Assembly (NCBI RefSeq): GCF_002288925.2
Contig: NW_022098023.1
Location: 30,871,499-30,935,498 of the forward strand
DNA length: 64,000 nucleotides
Source: Delphinapterus leucas
Lineage: Eukaryota > Chordata > Mammalia > Artiodactyla > Monodontidae
Direction of reading: 5' to 3'
This document shows, piece by piece, positions 24,237 through 36,289 of the stretch; within the stretch, counting starts at the first letter, position 1; each line of letters starts with the position of its first letter. The notes below the pieces were generated by a model. That model made no database searches. It was given only the letters and a program-made list of their open reading frames with translations, and was not told the DNA's origin. The position numbers and the translations under genes are program-made.

Positions 24237-25254
24237 GTACACTATTTAACACACATAATTGTTGGCTTCAGGTACCACTGAAAATAAATTTCCCAAATGA
24301 CGATCAAAAGTCAATGCAATTGAGGGATGGGGAAAAATATCAGATGGCAATGGGATATCCCTGGCCATTACCTTATTTTTTTTTCAGTGTACATTTATAC
24401 TTATATTGTGAGAATTTTTAAAAATATATATATCATTAATGGGAATTCAGTTTTTTCCCTCTTTATGTTAGTAGGGAGTGGGTTGATATGTGTCTAGGAA
24501 AAGAGTATAAGGAAAAGTCAGGAAATGAATGTTCCTCTATGTGTGTTAGACATAACATTGGTTGGATATTCTTATGGAATTAATGGAAGAAACAAAGGCA
24601 TGGCTAATTTTTACCTGATTTGCAACTGAACTAAACAATACAATGGGCACAGCCTCAAAAATTGTTACCAGAACGAACATTACTTGTGACTAAGCAAAAT
24701 AGAATAACCACACACACTTCATTCTTTATGGCATTAATATGCATTGCCTAATAATATCATCACAAAATTACTCTTCCAAGTTCTGTTTAAACAGATTTTG
24801 TTAAACCCGTGTACAAAGAGATTGGTTTACAAGCTGGGCTTCTAAACAAGGTTTATATAGTAAAATTCAAAATGAAAGGTCTTTAACTCTTCAGGTTGCT
24901 TCTGGCCTCCCTTTCAAGAAATAATACTGAGTAAGGTGTTTGATAGACCAAGGTCATGAACTCCCCAGGAAGCTTTCTGAAGGATGTGAAAGGGGATAAA
25001 TTGCTTCCTTTTCCTGCCAGCTCCAAAGCACTCCTGTGTCTCAGCTCTGGAAATGCATATGGAAACAATTGCTCCTGGACTATTTCCTCTGCCCTTCAGG
25101 TGGGCTGTGGCCTCTCCACGTCTGCAATGTTAACCACACTGCTCAGTACAGAGGTCAGGGGTTAGCTCAGCCAGCCCTGAACAGACAATGCTCCATCCCT
25201 AGCCCTTGCTTTTCAAAAGAAGGGAGCAAATCCACAGCATTTTTGAGTTCCATT

Positions 25255-25420
25255 CATTTAATGTAGCATCTGATCCAACATCTCGCTTTTTCAAATAAGA
25301 AACTCAGCAAGATTAAAATTATCTGTTCAAAGTGAAACTGCTAGTTAAGTAATGAAAGGGTCAGCATTAGAACGCAGGTGTCCTGACTCCAATTCTGGGC
25401 TGCTGGTGCTACTTCCTTCC
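25255..25420 (-). repeat. MIR SINE fragment
   Basis: Reverse MIR order: AATAAGAAACTCAGCAAG, TTATCTGTTCAAAGTGAAAC, TGCTAGTTAAGTAATG, then CATTAGAACGCAGGTGTCCT and GACTCCAATTCTGGGCTGC. These correspond to the GAAACTGAGG, GCTAGTAAGTGG and GAACCCAGGTCTG landmarks. Confidence 0.65.
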
Positions 25421-25999
25421 ACTTCCTGCCTCTTAACCGTGACCTTGCAATCACCCTGGGAGTACAGACCACCAAATTTAGAGGCGAGTCATGAAAGACT
25501 TTCATCCAATCCATTCCATCAGGGTCCTCTTTGAAAGAAAAAGGCAGACCTCATCTTTTATTTGTACTGAAAACGGATGATACACTTAGCTCTTACCCCC
25601 TGTGTCTTGGTTATGGTTTCTCAGTGCAGTACATTTTATGGATCTGAAAGTGATATTATTTAAAATGTGGTATTATTTGAGAATATGTGAAGAGTATAAT
25701 AGGTGTAAAGTCGTCTCCCTTTTACCCCTAGCTTGTATGCTTTCAAGAGAAAAGAGTAATTTTAAAGGAGATACTACTATTCACCAGGATAAAGTAGCGT
25801 TGTTTCTTCTTTATGTTCCAGTATAACTTACCATCCAGATCTCAAAAATAGACTTCATTAAATAGAAGTAAAACTGGTATTTTATCAGTGGGAGAAGCCA
25901 GTAAGTACTTCCCAAATTATGTGTGATATGATAGAATCAATCCATTGGCATTCTTGTTGATTTTGATGATGTATTTTGCTTGTCTATAGCATTGTTTTA

Positions 26000-26170
26000 G
26001 AAGAGCCCTGTAATATCATTTATCCAATTTCCATAATTTGTAGGAGAAAACATCAAGGTCCTAAGGGACTAAAGGATGTGTCTGAGTGTCACACCCGTAG
26101 GTAGCTTGGGCAAACATGAACTCAGGTCTGCAACAATGGTCTTGTTCACTTCACTATGCTATCTGCCAGT
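26000..26170 (-). repeat. MIR SINE fragment
   Basis: Weak reverse MIR: TATCCAATTTCCATAATTTG, AGGAGAAAACATCAAGG, then CTGAGTGTCACACCCGTAG, and AACTCAGGTCTGCAACAATG before a GTTCACTTCACTATGCT end. The order is right but divergence is high. Confidence 0.5.
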
Positions 26171-26264
26171 ATTCATTAATCTGATTGGGGGGGTAGTTAA
26201 CACTTTATAATTAACCATTTATAAGTAACCATTTTTCAAAGTAGCAACACTAATTTCTCCCACT

Positions 26265-27345
26265 TTTTAATATAAAAACTTTAAAATGTTTGTAATAGTT
26301 TTAGGTTACAGAAAAATTGTGAAAATAGTACAGGGAGTACCCCATCAACATCTTCTATTAGTATAGTACTTTGTCACAATTAATGAACTGACACTGATAC
26401 ATTATTAATTAAAGCCTGTACTTTATTCAGGTTTCCTCAGTTTGTACCTAATGTTCTTTTCCCCTCTAGGGTCTCATCCAGAAACCACATTACATTTAGT
26501 CATCATGTCTCCTTAGTCCCCTCTCCACTGTGATAGTTCTCAGACTTTCCTTTTCTTTGATGACCTTGGCAGTTTTGAGGAGTACTAGTAAGGTGTTTTG
26601 TAGACCATACCTCAGTTGACGTTTGACTGATGTTCTCATGGTTAAACTGGGGTTATTGGTTCTGGGGATGAAGACCACAGAGATAAAGTACCATTCTCAT
26701 CACATCATATCAATGCTACACATTATCAATGTGACTTTTCTCTGTGGCTGTTACTCATAATCACCCAGCTGAGGTAGTGTTTGTTACATTTCTCCATTGT
26801 AAAGTTACTCTTTTCTCCCCATTTCCATACTATCTTCTTTGAAAGGAAGTCCCTGTGAGCAGGCCATACTTAGGGAGCTGCAGTCCATCTCCTTGGGGGA
26901 GGAGAACCTACATAATTATTTGGAATCTTCTGCACTGGAGAATATTCTTTGCCATTTGTTTATTGATATAACCATTTATTTATAACACTATGGACTCAGA
27001 TACTTAGTTTATATTTTGGGTTATAATCCAATACTACTTTCTTTATTTTGTAGCTCAAATTGTTGTGGCTTTGGTCATTGGAACTCTTTCAGTGGGTTCC
27101 TATGTCCCTTTGACATACCCCTAATGTCATGGTTACGTGTGTCTGAGCATTTCCTTACTTTTTGGCACTTCCAAATGGTCCAGATTCATCTAGTATAGTC
27201 CCAGCCCCAGCTATAGAATCATCCACTTCTCTAAGAAGCCTTAGTTCATTTGTTGGAGAGTGGTATTAGAAACCAAGATCTGGGCACTAGGTGTGCTTAT
27301 TGCTCCTGGAGTGTTGTTGCTTCAAGGCCCTCTCAGTTGGCAAAG
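26265..27345 (-). mobile_element. Old L1 (L1M-type) 3' segment
   Basis: About 1.1 kb matching what I know as an L1M-type 3' region read in reverse: GTTACAGAAAAATTGTGAAA, CATTACATTTAGTCATCATG, CTTTGATGACCTTGGCAGTT, GGTTATAATCCAATACTACT and ACCAAGATCTGGGCACTAGG in family order. No protein-coding part is included. It is truncated and ancient. Confidence 0.65.
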
Positions 27346-27427
27346 AAAGAAAATATATGTGTGTGCATACTAAACTGTGTCTATACACATGCTTTTTTTT
27401 TTTCTTGCAAAGTGGCTAAGATTGCTT

Positions 27428-27907
27428 TTTTAAAAATTTTATTGAAATATAGTTGATTTACAATGTGATAATTTCAGATGTACAACACAGTGATTCAGTT
27501 ATACATATATATAAATATATATATCCTTTTTTCAAATTCTCTTCCATTACTGGTTATTAAAAGATACTGAATACAGTTCCCTGTGCTATGCAGTAGGTCC
27601 TTGTTGGTTATCTATTTTATATATAGTAGTGTGTATATTTTAATCCCAAACTCCTAATTTATCCCTTCCCCCCTTTCCCCTTTGATAACCATAATTTAGT
27701 TTTCTATGTCTGTGGGTCTATGTCTGTTTTGTAAATAAGTTCATTCGTATTATTTTTCTAGATTCCACATATAAGCGATATCCTATGATACTTATCGTTC
27801 TCTGTCTGGCTTACTTCACTTAGTATGATAATCTCTAGGTCCATCCGTTTTGCTGCAAGTGGCGTTATTTCATCCTTTTTGTGGCTGAGTAATATTCCAT
27901 TGTGCAT
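27428..27907 (-). mobile_element. L1 3' end, 5'-truncated
   Basis: Starts with the reversed A tail (TAAAAATTTTATTGAAATAT), then ACAACACAGTGATTCAGTTA, CAGTTCCCTGTGCTATGCAG and CAGTAGGTCCTTGTTGGTTA. It ends within the last part of ORF2 (GTGGCTGAGTAATATTCCAT). The 3' UTR is of a different, older type from that of the full-length L1. Confidence 0.85.
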
Positions 27908-28371
27908 GTACCTTTAAATATTTCCGGATGTATCCACCTGTATACATATCAATGTAAATATGAATTCATATTGATGCCTCCAACTCTAATCCATTACCAC
28001 AGGGATGATTCCAGCCTTCTCTTCTTGCTTGTCTGTAACCTGAGTCCAACATTGAGAAACTATTCCCCACTTTCTGCTGTGCATTTACTTAATTGCTCAA
28101 TTCTAGTATACATGTATAGTTCTTTCAGAAATGTTAACTTGTACTGCTATGAAAAAAAGAGCTTTCTCACTTAAAGTATAGTCCTTATGTACAGTTCCTT
28201 TTGTCTTTGGAAGTTACCTAGGATGGCACCTTTTTGTCCAACTCTTTTAGCGAGATTATTTCATACGTTCCTTACACAGATTCTTTTTGTCACGGTCTGC
28301 ATTCTGTCCCAGGACTTCCTGATTTTGTGAATGATTTTTTAAATTTACATATACTAAAGTTCACTCTTTGA

Positions 28372-29286
28372 AAAAAATTCAAATTTTTAAGAGCAGTTTT
28401 AGGTTCTCAGCAAAATTGAACAGAAGGTACAGAGGTTGCCCATATACCCCCTGCCCCTACACATGCATAGCCTCCACTAGTATCAGTATCCCGCATCAGA
28501 ATGGCATGTTTATTAAAATTGATGGATTGTATTATTGGCACAGCATAATCACCTTGTGGTTCATATAATTCACTCTTGGTGTTGTACTGATCCTGAGGGT
28601 TAGGCCAAATATATACTGACATGACAAATATGTAATGACATCATTAAGATATCATACGGAGTATTTTCACTGACCTAAAATTGCTCTCTGCTCCACCTGT
28701 TCATCCCGTCCCTCAACCCCTGGCAACTACTGACTGATCTTTCTACTATCTCCACAGTCTTGCCTTTTTCAGAATGTCATATAGTTAAGATCATATAGAA
28801 TGTAGCCTTTTCAGATCAGCTTCTTTCACTCAGTGATACGCATTTAAGGTTCCTCCATGTCTTTTCATGGTTTGATAGCTCATTTCTTTTAGTGCTGAGT
28901 AATATTCCATTATCTGAATATACCAGAGTTTATTTATCATTTATCCATTCATCTGAAGGAAAGAACATTTCAGTTGCTTCCAAGGTTGGGCAATTATGAA
29001 TAAAGCTTCTGTAAACATCTGTGTGCAGGTTTTTACATGAGCATAAGTTTTCAGGTCCTTTGGATAAATACTAAGGAGTGTGATTGCTGGATCATATGGT
29101 AAGAGTATGTTTAGTTTTGTAAGAAACCACCAAACTTCCAAGTGACTGTACCACTTTGCTTTCCCACCAGCAGTGAATGAGAGTTCCTGTTGCTGCATAT
29201 CCTTACCAGCAGTTGGTGTTGCATGTGTCTCCATTTTGGCCATTCTAATAGATGTACAGTGATGTCTCATTGTTTTAATTTGTATC
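28372..29286 (-). mobile_element. Old L1 fragment, end of ORF2
   Basis: Reverse-read L1M 3' part. The minus frame at 28,941-29,408 keeps ORF2 C-terminal landmarks (LPYDPAITLLSIYPKD, MFTEALFIIAQPWKQ). The segment 28,372-28,900 is the 3' UTR side (TTTAGGTTCTCAGCAAAATT, CATTTAAGGTTCCTCCATGT). There is no complete domain. Confidence 0.85.
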
Positions 29287-30130
29287 TCCCTTTCTACGTA
29301 TGTTGTGGAGCAAGGTTCACTCTTTGTGCTATAAAGTTCCATAGGTTTTAACAAATGCATATTGTCATTTATCCACCATTGCACTACCATACAGGATAAT
29401 TTCACCACTCTAAAAAAAATCTTCTCTGCTTCTCCTATTTAACCCTCTCACCTCTCCTAACCACTGGCAACCACTAATTGGATGACCATCTCTATAGCAT
29501 TTTCAGGATGACTTATTTCACTTAGTAATATGCATCTAAAATGCATTCGTATTTTTTTTTTACATGGCTTGATTCCTTTGTATTACTGAATAGTATTTCA
29601 TTATATGGATGTGCCACAGTTTGTTTATCCATTCCCTTATTGAAGGACATCTTGGTTGCTTCCAGTTTTTGGTGATTATAAATAAAGGTGCTATAAACAT
29701 TTGCATGCAGAGTTTTGTGTGGATATAAGTTTTCAGATTGGTTGTTTAAATACCCACGAACATGGTTGTTGGGTTTTGGACTATATTTAGATTTTTAAGA
29801 CATTTTCAAGTTGTTTTCCGAAGTGGTTTTACCATTTTTCATTCCCAATAGCAGAATGAGAGTTCCTATTGTTCCATATCATCACTGGCTGCTGGTTTTG
29901 GGATTTTTGCCACTTTAATAGTTGTGTAGTGGTATCTCATTGTTTTAGTTTCCCCGAGGACAAATGGCATGAGCACCTTTTCATGTGTTTATTTGCCATT
30001 CATATACCTATTTTGGTGAGAGGTCTTTTCAGAGCCTTGGCCCGTTTTAAAAAATTGAGTTGTTTGCTTTCTTATTGTTGAGTTCTAAGAGTATATTTTA
30101 GATACAAATCGTTTATCAGATATCTGTTTT
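29287..30130 (-). mobile_element. Second old L1 fragment, same ORF2 region
   Basis: Covers the same end of ORF2 as its neighbour immediately upstream in the window, in the same orientation, but with different sequence: GATGTGCCACAGTTTGTTTA, GGTTGCTTCCAGTTTTTGG, GAATGAGAGTTCCTATTGTT, and GTTCTAAGAGTATATTTTAG near the end. It is either a separate insertion or a diverged copy of the adjacent piece. Confidence 0.8.
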
Positions 30131-33100
30131 GAAATATTTTCGTAAATATTGCTGTGACTACAATAATATATTAAAACATTTTTTATAATTAATGAAAATG
30201 CTAAATTGGCTGTAAAAAATTGAAGCAGGTAGATTTGAAGGTTAGAGAAAAGACCAGTTAGACTTAAGAAATTACATATTCCCTTTAGCTTCAAATGGGT
30301 TATCACTCTTAGAATTATAAGCAACACTGTTTCTTCTTTTGATTAATCTCTCAGCAACAGACACTGTTGCTTAACTAGCAGTTATTCTCCTATATTTCTC
30401 ACTAACTGCAGTCCTCTTTTATTCTATGCCCACCCCTATGAATGAATCACGACTGTCCAAGCCGTTCACGGTATGGCTTCGCCAATATCCATATGAAAGT
30501 AACCCCTGGTCAATACAATGTAAAGCTGTAAAGGGGAGTATAGCGGAGCACTTTAGGGAAAGGTGTTTTCTCCTTTATAAAACAGAGGGCCACATGCAAA
30601 AAAGATTGCTTTTGACCTCTTCTCTCCTTCCTGCTTTGGATATTTTTATTTGAGGATGTGAATTCTAGGGCTTTGCCAGCCCTTGTAACCATTCAGGGTG
30701 ATAAGCCTGAAGATAAGTGTCAACATGCTGAGAAAGTGAGGTACAACAGAAGAAAGACATGAGATTAGGTCTTTGATGACATTATTGAGCCACGAAATCA
30801 ATTCTGGAACCAATCCTGGAAAGCTTACCTCCAAATGTCTTACTTCAGTGAAAACTAAATGTCTGTTATTGAGCCAGTGCTCTTCAACCTTTACACATCA
30901 TGGCAACATATAAGATCCTGTTTGTATGGTGCACTGGAGTAAACAGGTAAGAATCCTCACAAAGGACAGGTTGCTCAAGGAGTTCAGCTGCTTCAGGCTG
31001 CCCGTCCTGGCCACTGTAACAGCGCCCAAGATCAGCATCTCAACCACCTGCCACCCATTCATGGCACACTGTCACACACTATTTGAGAAGTTCTGGTTTT
31101 GGACATGTTCTGTAATTTGGGACTGAATACATCCTGATTATGATACATACCAAGCACAGATTTAAACCCATGGGAAATATTTCCCATCATGGAAACCGAC
31201 GGGAAACCGACCCATCAGATAATGTCTGATAAAAGTAGGCTCATGTTTGTACTCTTCTGTGATCTTCCAAACTTGGACAGAGCTTGGAAACTTCTTCATC
31301 TTTTGGAATATACCTGGGAGAGTTGGGTCAGAAAGAGATTGACATCTTTGTACTCATACCATCATTTTAATTGAATGGCTTTTGCATATTATTGTAGGCT
31401 AACGTATACAGGACATATCTTTGCAGTAAAAAACAAACAAGTGTTGTCTCACTTACTATTTGAACAGCTGGATTCAATTCATAGTATGGAAATCACACCA
31501 AGTCAACTCAAGTGAAAAAAAAAAATAACTAAAGACAGGTCCAGTAACCAAAATCTCTTAGCATGTTAGAAAGCCTCAATGCGCTCTCATGACCATCTTT
31601 TCCAACAGACTAAGGAGCCCTGGGGTTACTCCAGTGCAGAGTTCCCTCATGCTGAACTAAAATGACAGTGTTGTACTTATGATGGGTAATTTTTAAAGGG
31701 CTTACAAGGTCTTGTGTTCCGAATAAGGACTGTGATCCCTAAAGAGGCAACATTTCTAAGCATTTCTTACTCATAATTAAATAGGTGGTCTGGCAGCAAT
31801 GAAATTCACAGGATTTATATTGACTCCTTCTGTTTGGGAATAAATTATAGGTCCTGAATATCTCTGAATCACATTCTAACCCTCAGATTTTTATTTATTA
31901 TTACAAGGCTGCTGTAGCATAAATTTCTTGTAAACCAAGTACTTTCTTCAGGTAAAAATGTGGCAGATATCTGGTTTTCTTTTTTCACATAATAATTCCA
32001 ATTTATTTAAAGTATATTATATATACATATATACATTAAATACATATATAGTATTTATTTCAATATATATTTCTTTATATTGTAATATATATTTCACTTT
32101 ATATTAAATGTAGTATTTTGTTTATATGTTATCACTTATTGATTTACTTATTCAGTGAAATAATTTAACTTGGCACACCATCATGTGAAAGAGCATCTAA
32201 CATTAGTTAAAACTCATGGTTTGGATATGACTACTAAGATTAATATGAACTCTTGCTGTGCAAATATGAGATCATCAACAAAAACAATGTTTGCAAAGCA
32301 TGAAACTACTGGAAGCTTTAAGTTGGCACTTTTCTTGGTGTTACTGATTTTCAGTGCAGCGTGTTCCATCCCTAATGTATGGATGGAGGTAAAGGTCCAT
32401 GGAAATGAGTGACACTGAAACCAGCAAAAAAAATTGCTGTAGGACTGCCAAAGGTGTAGACCTTCATTTTTGTGGCTTTCTGACTAGCTCCAGTTTTTGT
32501 ACATATATCTTGGCTAATTTCCAGAGCAGGTCAAAATATTGACTAGCTTTGTGGTGTGCAATTAAAGTGCTATTTTTAGCCTTGCATTAGGAATGAATCT
32601 AGTAGACGAACTTTGGTCAGCCTCTTTCTCCCTGCAGAAGGCAACAGCTCGGGAAAGCAATTGCATCTAATGGAATGATCTCAGCTGAGGAACATGGAGC
32701 TTTTGGGTGGTGAGCACAGAAATATTACTCACTGGTCCTATGAGCATTCCGAAAAACTATTAAAATACTTTTTCAGATTCTTTCCTAGGAAATAGGGCTC
32801 ATTTTAAACTCCAGTGGGAAAGTAGGAGCTGTAGCTAAGTGATAGTAAGAAACAGTATGATAATTGCTATAGTTCAAAGCATCAAAGTTCACATCCAGGT
32901 GACAGTTGCTCAACTACCTGTTGAAATTGGCATCTATCAGGTAACTTTCCTCAGGGAAATAAGTATAATTGTTTTACAGAAACACCTCATTCTATCTGAT
33001 AATTTCTTCTCCCCAAAGGGTCTCATTTCCACATCTTCTAAAATGTCAGTCATTCATAGAAAATTGCAGTTTTCAAATGAGTTTGGAAGATAACTTACCT

Positions 33101-33295
33101 AATTCTGTCTTCCTAAAGGGAAAATTTACAGTGCATGAAAAGAAACTGCCTGTGAAAGGTGACAGAAGAATACAAGGTTTGAACAAAGAGAAGGTGGTTT
33201 CAGAAAGGTAGTCAAATACATTATTAAGTTAGTGTTTTTTAAAAATTGAGTAAAAATGGCCAATAGGTTGGGTAATTAAGGAAGCATTTATTTAA
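30131..33295. other. Non-coding DNA
   Basis: No supportable gene. It contains a probable hAT-Charlie remnant (30.9 kb), an 11-bp tandem duplication at 31,191-31,213 (GGAAACCGACG twice), an AT-rich stretch with many ATATAT palindromes at 32,005-32,130, and short open frames (largest 84 codons at 32,839) without recognisable motifs. Confidence 0.5.
30875..31096. mobile_element. Probable non-autonomous hAT-Charlie element
   Basis: A 220-bp segment begins CAGTGCTCTTCAACC and ends TTGAGAAGTTCTGG. The two ends are imperfect inverted repeats resembling the Charlie terminus (CAGTGGTTCTCAA). An internal CATGGCACACTGTCACACAC motif is also reminiscent of this group. The flanking 8-bp duplication expected for hAT elements is not preserved. 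Family name not assigned. Confidence 0.4.
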
Positions 33296-33494
33296 TTTTT
33301 TTTTTTTTTTTTTTTTTCGGTACGCGGGCCTCTCACTGCTGTGGCCTCTCCCGTTGCGGAGCACAGGCTCAGCGGCCATGGCTCACGGGCCCAGCTGCTC
33401 CGCAGCATGTGGGATCCTCCCGGACCAGGGCACGAACCCGCATCCCCTGCATCGGCAGGCGGACCCTCAACCACTGCGCCACCAGGGAAGCCCC
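33296..33494 (-). mobile_element. CHR SINE
   Basis: T tract (reversed A tail), CGGTACGCGGGCCTCTCACT, intact body, and the 5' end read as GCGCCACCAGGGAAGCCCC. It lacks the segment CTCCGGACGCGCAGG near the middle. First of three minus-strand SINEs within 1.6 kb. Confidence 0.93.
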
Positions 33495-33559
33495 AATTGA
33501 TTAATTTTTTAAGAGCAAGAAGCTGGACAACACAATTTGGAAGTAAAAAGTAAAGGGAA

Positions 33560-33930
33560 ACAATAGGTAGACACCATTTTCTTGAGAATTTAAATCAGAA
33601 GAAGATGAGGAAGACAGTGCAGTGTGTTGAAGAATATATCGACAGCTAGAGAATTCTTTTTAGGGTGAGAGAAACTTGAGCCCTTTGAAAGCACAAAGAA
33701 AAGCGCAAGCAGAGTTGGAAAGGGGCAAATTGAGGAGCCAGAGAGGACACTTGATGGGGTAAGATTCCTAAAGAGTCGGGAATGGATGTAATCAAGGGGA
33801 AAGATGGAGGGATTGGCTTTGGCAAGGAGAAGGGCTAACCACCTTCAGTTTGGAGGAAGGTGACCAGGATAAAGAGGAAATGTATGGTGTTGGCGGGGAT
33901 TAAGGCAAAGGGATGGACACTAGATAATGT
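33560..33930 (+). repeat. Possible ancient unclassified repeat
   Basis: Purine-rich text such as AGCACAAAGAAAAGCGCAAG and AAGATGGAGGGATTGGCTTT, then GGCAAGGAGAAGGGCTAACC resembles one end of a long, old mammalian repeat whose other part I believe I see at 49.9-50.4 kb. I recall the family's phrases (GGGATTGGCCTTGGATAGGA) but not its name. The match is loose. Confidence 0.3.
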
Positions 33931-33948
33931 TTACACTTGATGGCTTAA

Positions 33949-34154
33949 TTTTTTTTTTTCTTTGCGGTACGCGGGCCTCTCACTGTTGTGTCCTCTCCCA
34001 TTGAGGAGCACAGGCACCGGATGCGCAGGCTCAGCGGCCATGGCTCATGGGCCCAGCCGCTCCGCGGCACGTGGGATCTTCCCGGACCGGGGCACGAACC
34101 CGCGTTCCCTGCATCAGCAGGCGGACTCCCAACCACTGCGCCACCAGGGAAGCC
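33949..34154 (-). mobile_element. CHR SINE
   Basis: T tract with a CTTTG interruption, then GCGGTACGCGGGCCTCTCAC, full body including CACCGGATGCGCAGGCTCAG, the B-box complement GGGGCACGAACCCG, and the terminal CACCAGGGAAGCC. Complete copy. Confidence 0.93.
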
Positions 34155-34498
34155 TGATAAAAGTCTTTTGAGGGAACTCCTCCTCCCCACAAAGAGTTGA
34201 AATGAACTCAGGTCCTTGTACTTCAAATGATTTAGAGTATGGCATGCAAGATGAAATGATATTCACAGAGAACTCTGTGTCCAAACCAACAGTTTTTCAG
34301 GAAAACTCCAATACTAGACACTCATATTAAGACCAGTAAGATGGACATTGTGGCGATATCATTTTGAAATCTAGTTTGCACAGCTCATCAATTTATTTCA
34401 TTCTTGAAATCCAGTCCATTCAGTGCTCATAGAGTGCTTACCCTGATGCTCAGTTACAGCATGTGCTCGCCTGTTGAGGCAGGTCCTCGGTTGTTTGG

Positions 34499-34851
34499 TT
34501 TTTTTTTTTTAAATTAATTAATTTATTTGTGGCTGCGTTGGGTTTTCGTTGCTGCGCGCGGGCTTTCTCTAGTTGCGGCGAGCGTGGGCTACTCTTCATT
34601 GCGGTGCACGGGCTTCTCATTGCTATGGCTTCTCTTGTTGCGGAGCACGGGCTCTAGGCTCGCAGGCTGTAGTAGTTGTGGCATGTGAGCTCAGTAGTTG
34701 TGGCTCTCGGGCTCTAGAGTGCAGGGTCAATAGCTGTGGTGCACGGGCTTTGTTGCTCCGCGGCATGTGGATCTTCCCTAAGCGGGGATGGAACCCGCGT
34801 CCTCTGCATTGGCAGGCGGATTCTTAACCACTGAGCCACCAGGGTAGTCCC
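34499..34851 (-). mobile_element. CHR SINE, long type
   Basis: A ~350 bp form whose 3' half has the GTGGCTGCGTTGGGTTTTCG and GCGGGCTTTCTCTAGTTGCG motifs and several GCTCAGTAGTTGTGG units. The tRNA-related half ends CCACCAGGGTAGTCC. GGTCCTCGGT flanks it at 34,482-34,491 and 34,852-34,861 (target-site duplication). It is more diverged than the short CHR copies and probably older. Confidence 0.92.
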
Positions 34852-34861
34852 GGTCCTCGGT

Positions 34862-36111
34862 ATTTTTTAAAAGAGCACTTTAGCATTCCAAGAAATGTAT
34901 TCTACAGTCAAGAAAGACTCAGGGATTTTTTTCCTACTTTGTATTTTTCTTACCCCTGTTTCCTTTTTGCCTTGACCTATGTTCTTTCATCAAGAATGTT
35001 ATAAATATATAATTTTCCTGTAAGTCTGTAAGTGGGTTCTGAATTACAGGCTTATCAATCCTCTTTTATATGTCTCAAGGAAAAATAGGATTCAGTCTGA
35101 AAACATTGCCCTTGGATGCTTTAGTACAATTATGACCTTGGAGAAAATACAGTAGCTTTTCCCTAGAAATGGTATCTGACTGTCGCTGCTATCTTATAGA
35201 TATTTTATATGAGAAGGAATAGAGGGTCACTTCAAACTTTATAAAGTATGTCCTAATAGTCACTTAAATGCAAGAGTGGAAGATGACTGGGTTAGTAACC
35301 CACTTAAGTTGAGTGATAATATATTTCCAAAGCTGCAAATGGAGAAAATATCACGCTAGAAATATCGGTTGAGGCCTAACAGGCATAAAAATAATACAAT
35401 CATGTTGATTTTTTATGATCAAGACCGTTTATAGTGAAAGAATGTATAGATTTAATGTGCCCTTTATATTGAACAAAGGTAAAAGAAAATAAATGGGATC
35501 TTCCTATTTCATGAAAAATGTTTTTTATTTGGATACCATGGAAATTCTATGAGTGAGGGACGTAAGCCGTACTCACAGGAAGCACACAGAAGAGGGAGAG
35601 CAAGAGTTCAGCCACTGGAACGAGGGAGACCCTGGCAGACTGTGGGCAAACGGAACCACTTTTATCAAGTAGGAGAGAATACTTTGGATCCTGTTGACTC
35701 TCTCTGCTGTTGTATCTGTTACTTAGCCTATGATAGTAAAACAGTATATATTTTTCATATTAGAACTGACTCTTTATGTTTTTAAATATTGAAACAAAAT
35801 TCAGCTTATGTCATTATTTTCAAAGGACCTTTATTTAAAAAATAACTTGTCCATTTACTTGGCAAATGATTTCTTTCCTATTGCAGCTATCCCTATTTTC
35901 TCTCTTGAAAAATTTTGTCCCATCGTTGGTTGTAAATCAAAGACTTTGTCTAGAAATATTGAAGTGGACTATTAGCTTACAGAAAACTTTGAAGTATGAT
36001 ATGTTTCATTAATCTGTAGAAAATATCTTTGTTCTGAGCTTGATATTTGTAGAATGTTTATGGTTTTTTTTTTTTTATTTTGTAGCCCTGATTTTTTTTA
36101 TACTTTCTTTC
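34862..36111. other. Non-coding DNA
   Basis: AT-rich, with no recognisable repeat or gene. The open frame at 35,549-35,785 (78 codons) has no motif. I see nothing further. Confidence 0.5.
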
Positions 36112-36289
36112 TTTTTTTTTTTTTTTTTTTTTTTTTGCGGTACGCGGGGTTTTCACTGTTGCGGCCTCTCCCGTTGTGGAGCGCAGGTTCAGCAGCCATC
36201 ACTCACGGGCCCAGCCGCTCCGTAGCATGTGGGATCTTCCCGGACCGGGGCACGGCGGACTCTCAACCACTGCGCCACCAGGGAAGCCC
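36112..36289 (-). mobile_element. CHR SINE with 24-bp internal deletion
   Basis: Long T tract, then GCGGTACGCGGGGTTTTCAC and a CCGGACCGGGGCACG stretch that jumps straight to GCGGACTCTCAACC. The intervening 24 bp found in the other copies (from AACCCG to GGCAG) are gone, which removes part of the B box of the pol III promoter. The rest is ordinary. Confidence 0.9.

Larger units (their letters stand above)
24237..26264. other. Non-coding DNA with two MIR fragments
   Basis: No gene is supportable. A short AT run (ATATATATAT type) lies near 24,423. Two MIR-like patches are listed separately. The open frames at 24,956-25,266 and 25,352-25,534 are short, lack any recognisable motif and have no neighbours to support them. 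Confidence 0.5.

Noticed and set aside
24031..24252. Overlapping frames of 82-94 codons at CHR SINEs (also at 33.3, 34.0, 44.3, 51.4 and 53.6 kb)
   Set aside because: The same peptides recur at every SINE on both strands, because the SINE sequence has few stops. They are not genes.
28941..29408. 155-codon minus frame as a possible host gene
   Set aside because: Its sequence (LPYDPAITLLSIYPKD, MFTEALFIIAQPWKQ) is the C-terminus of L1 ORF2.
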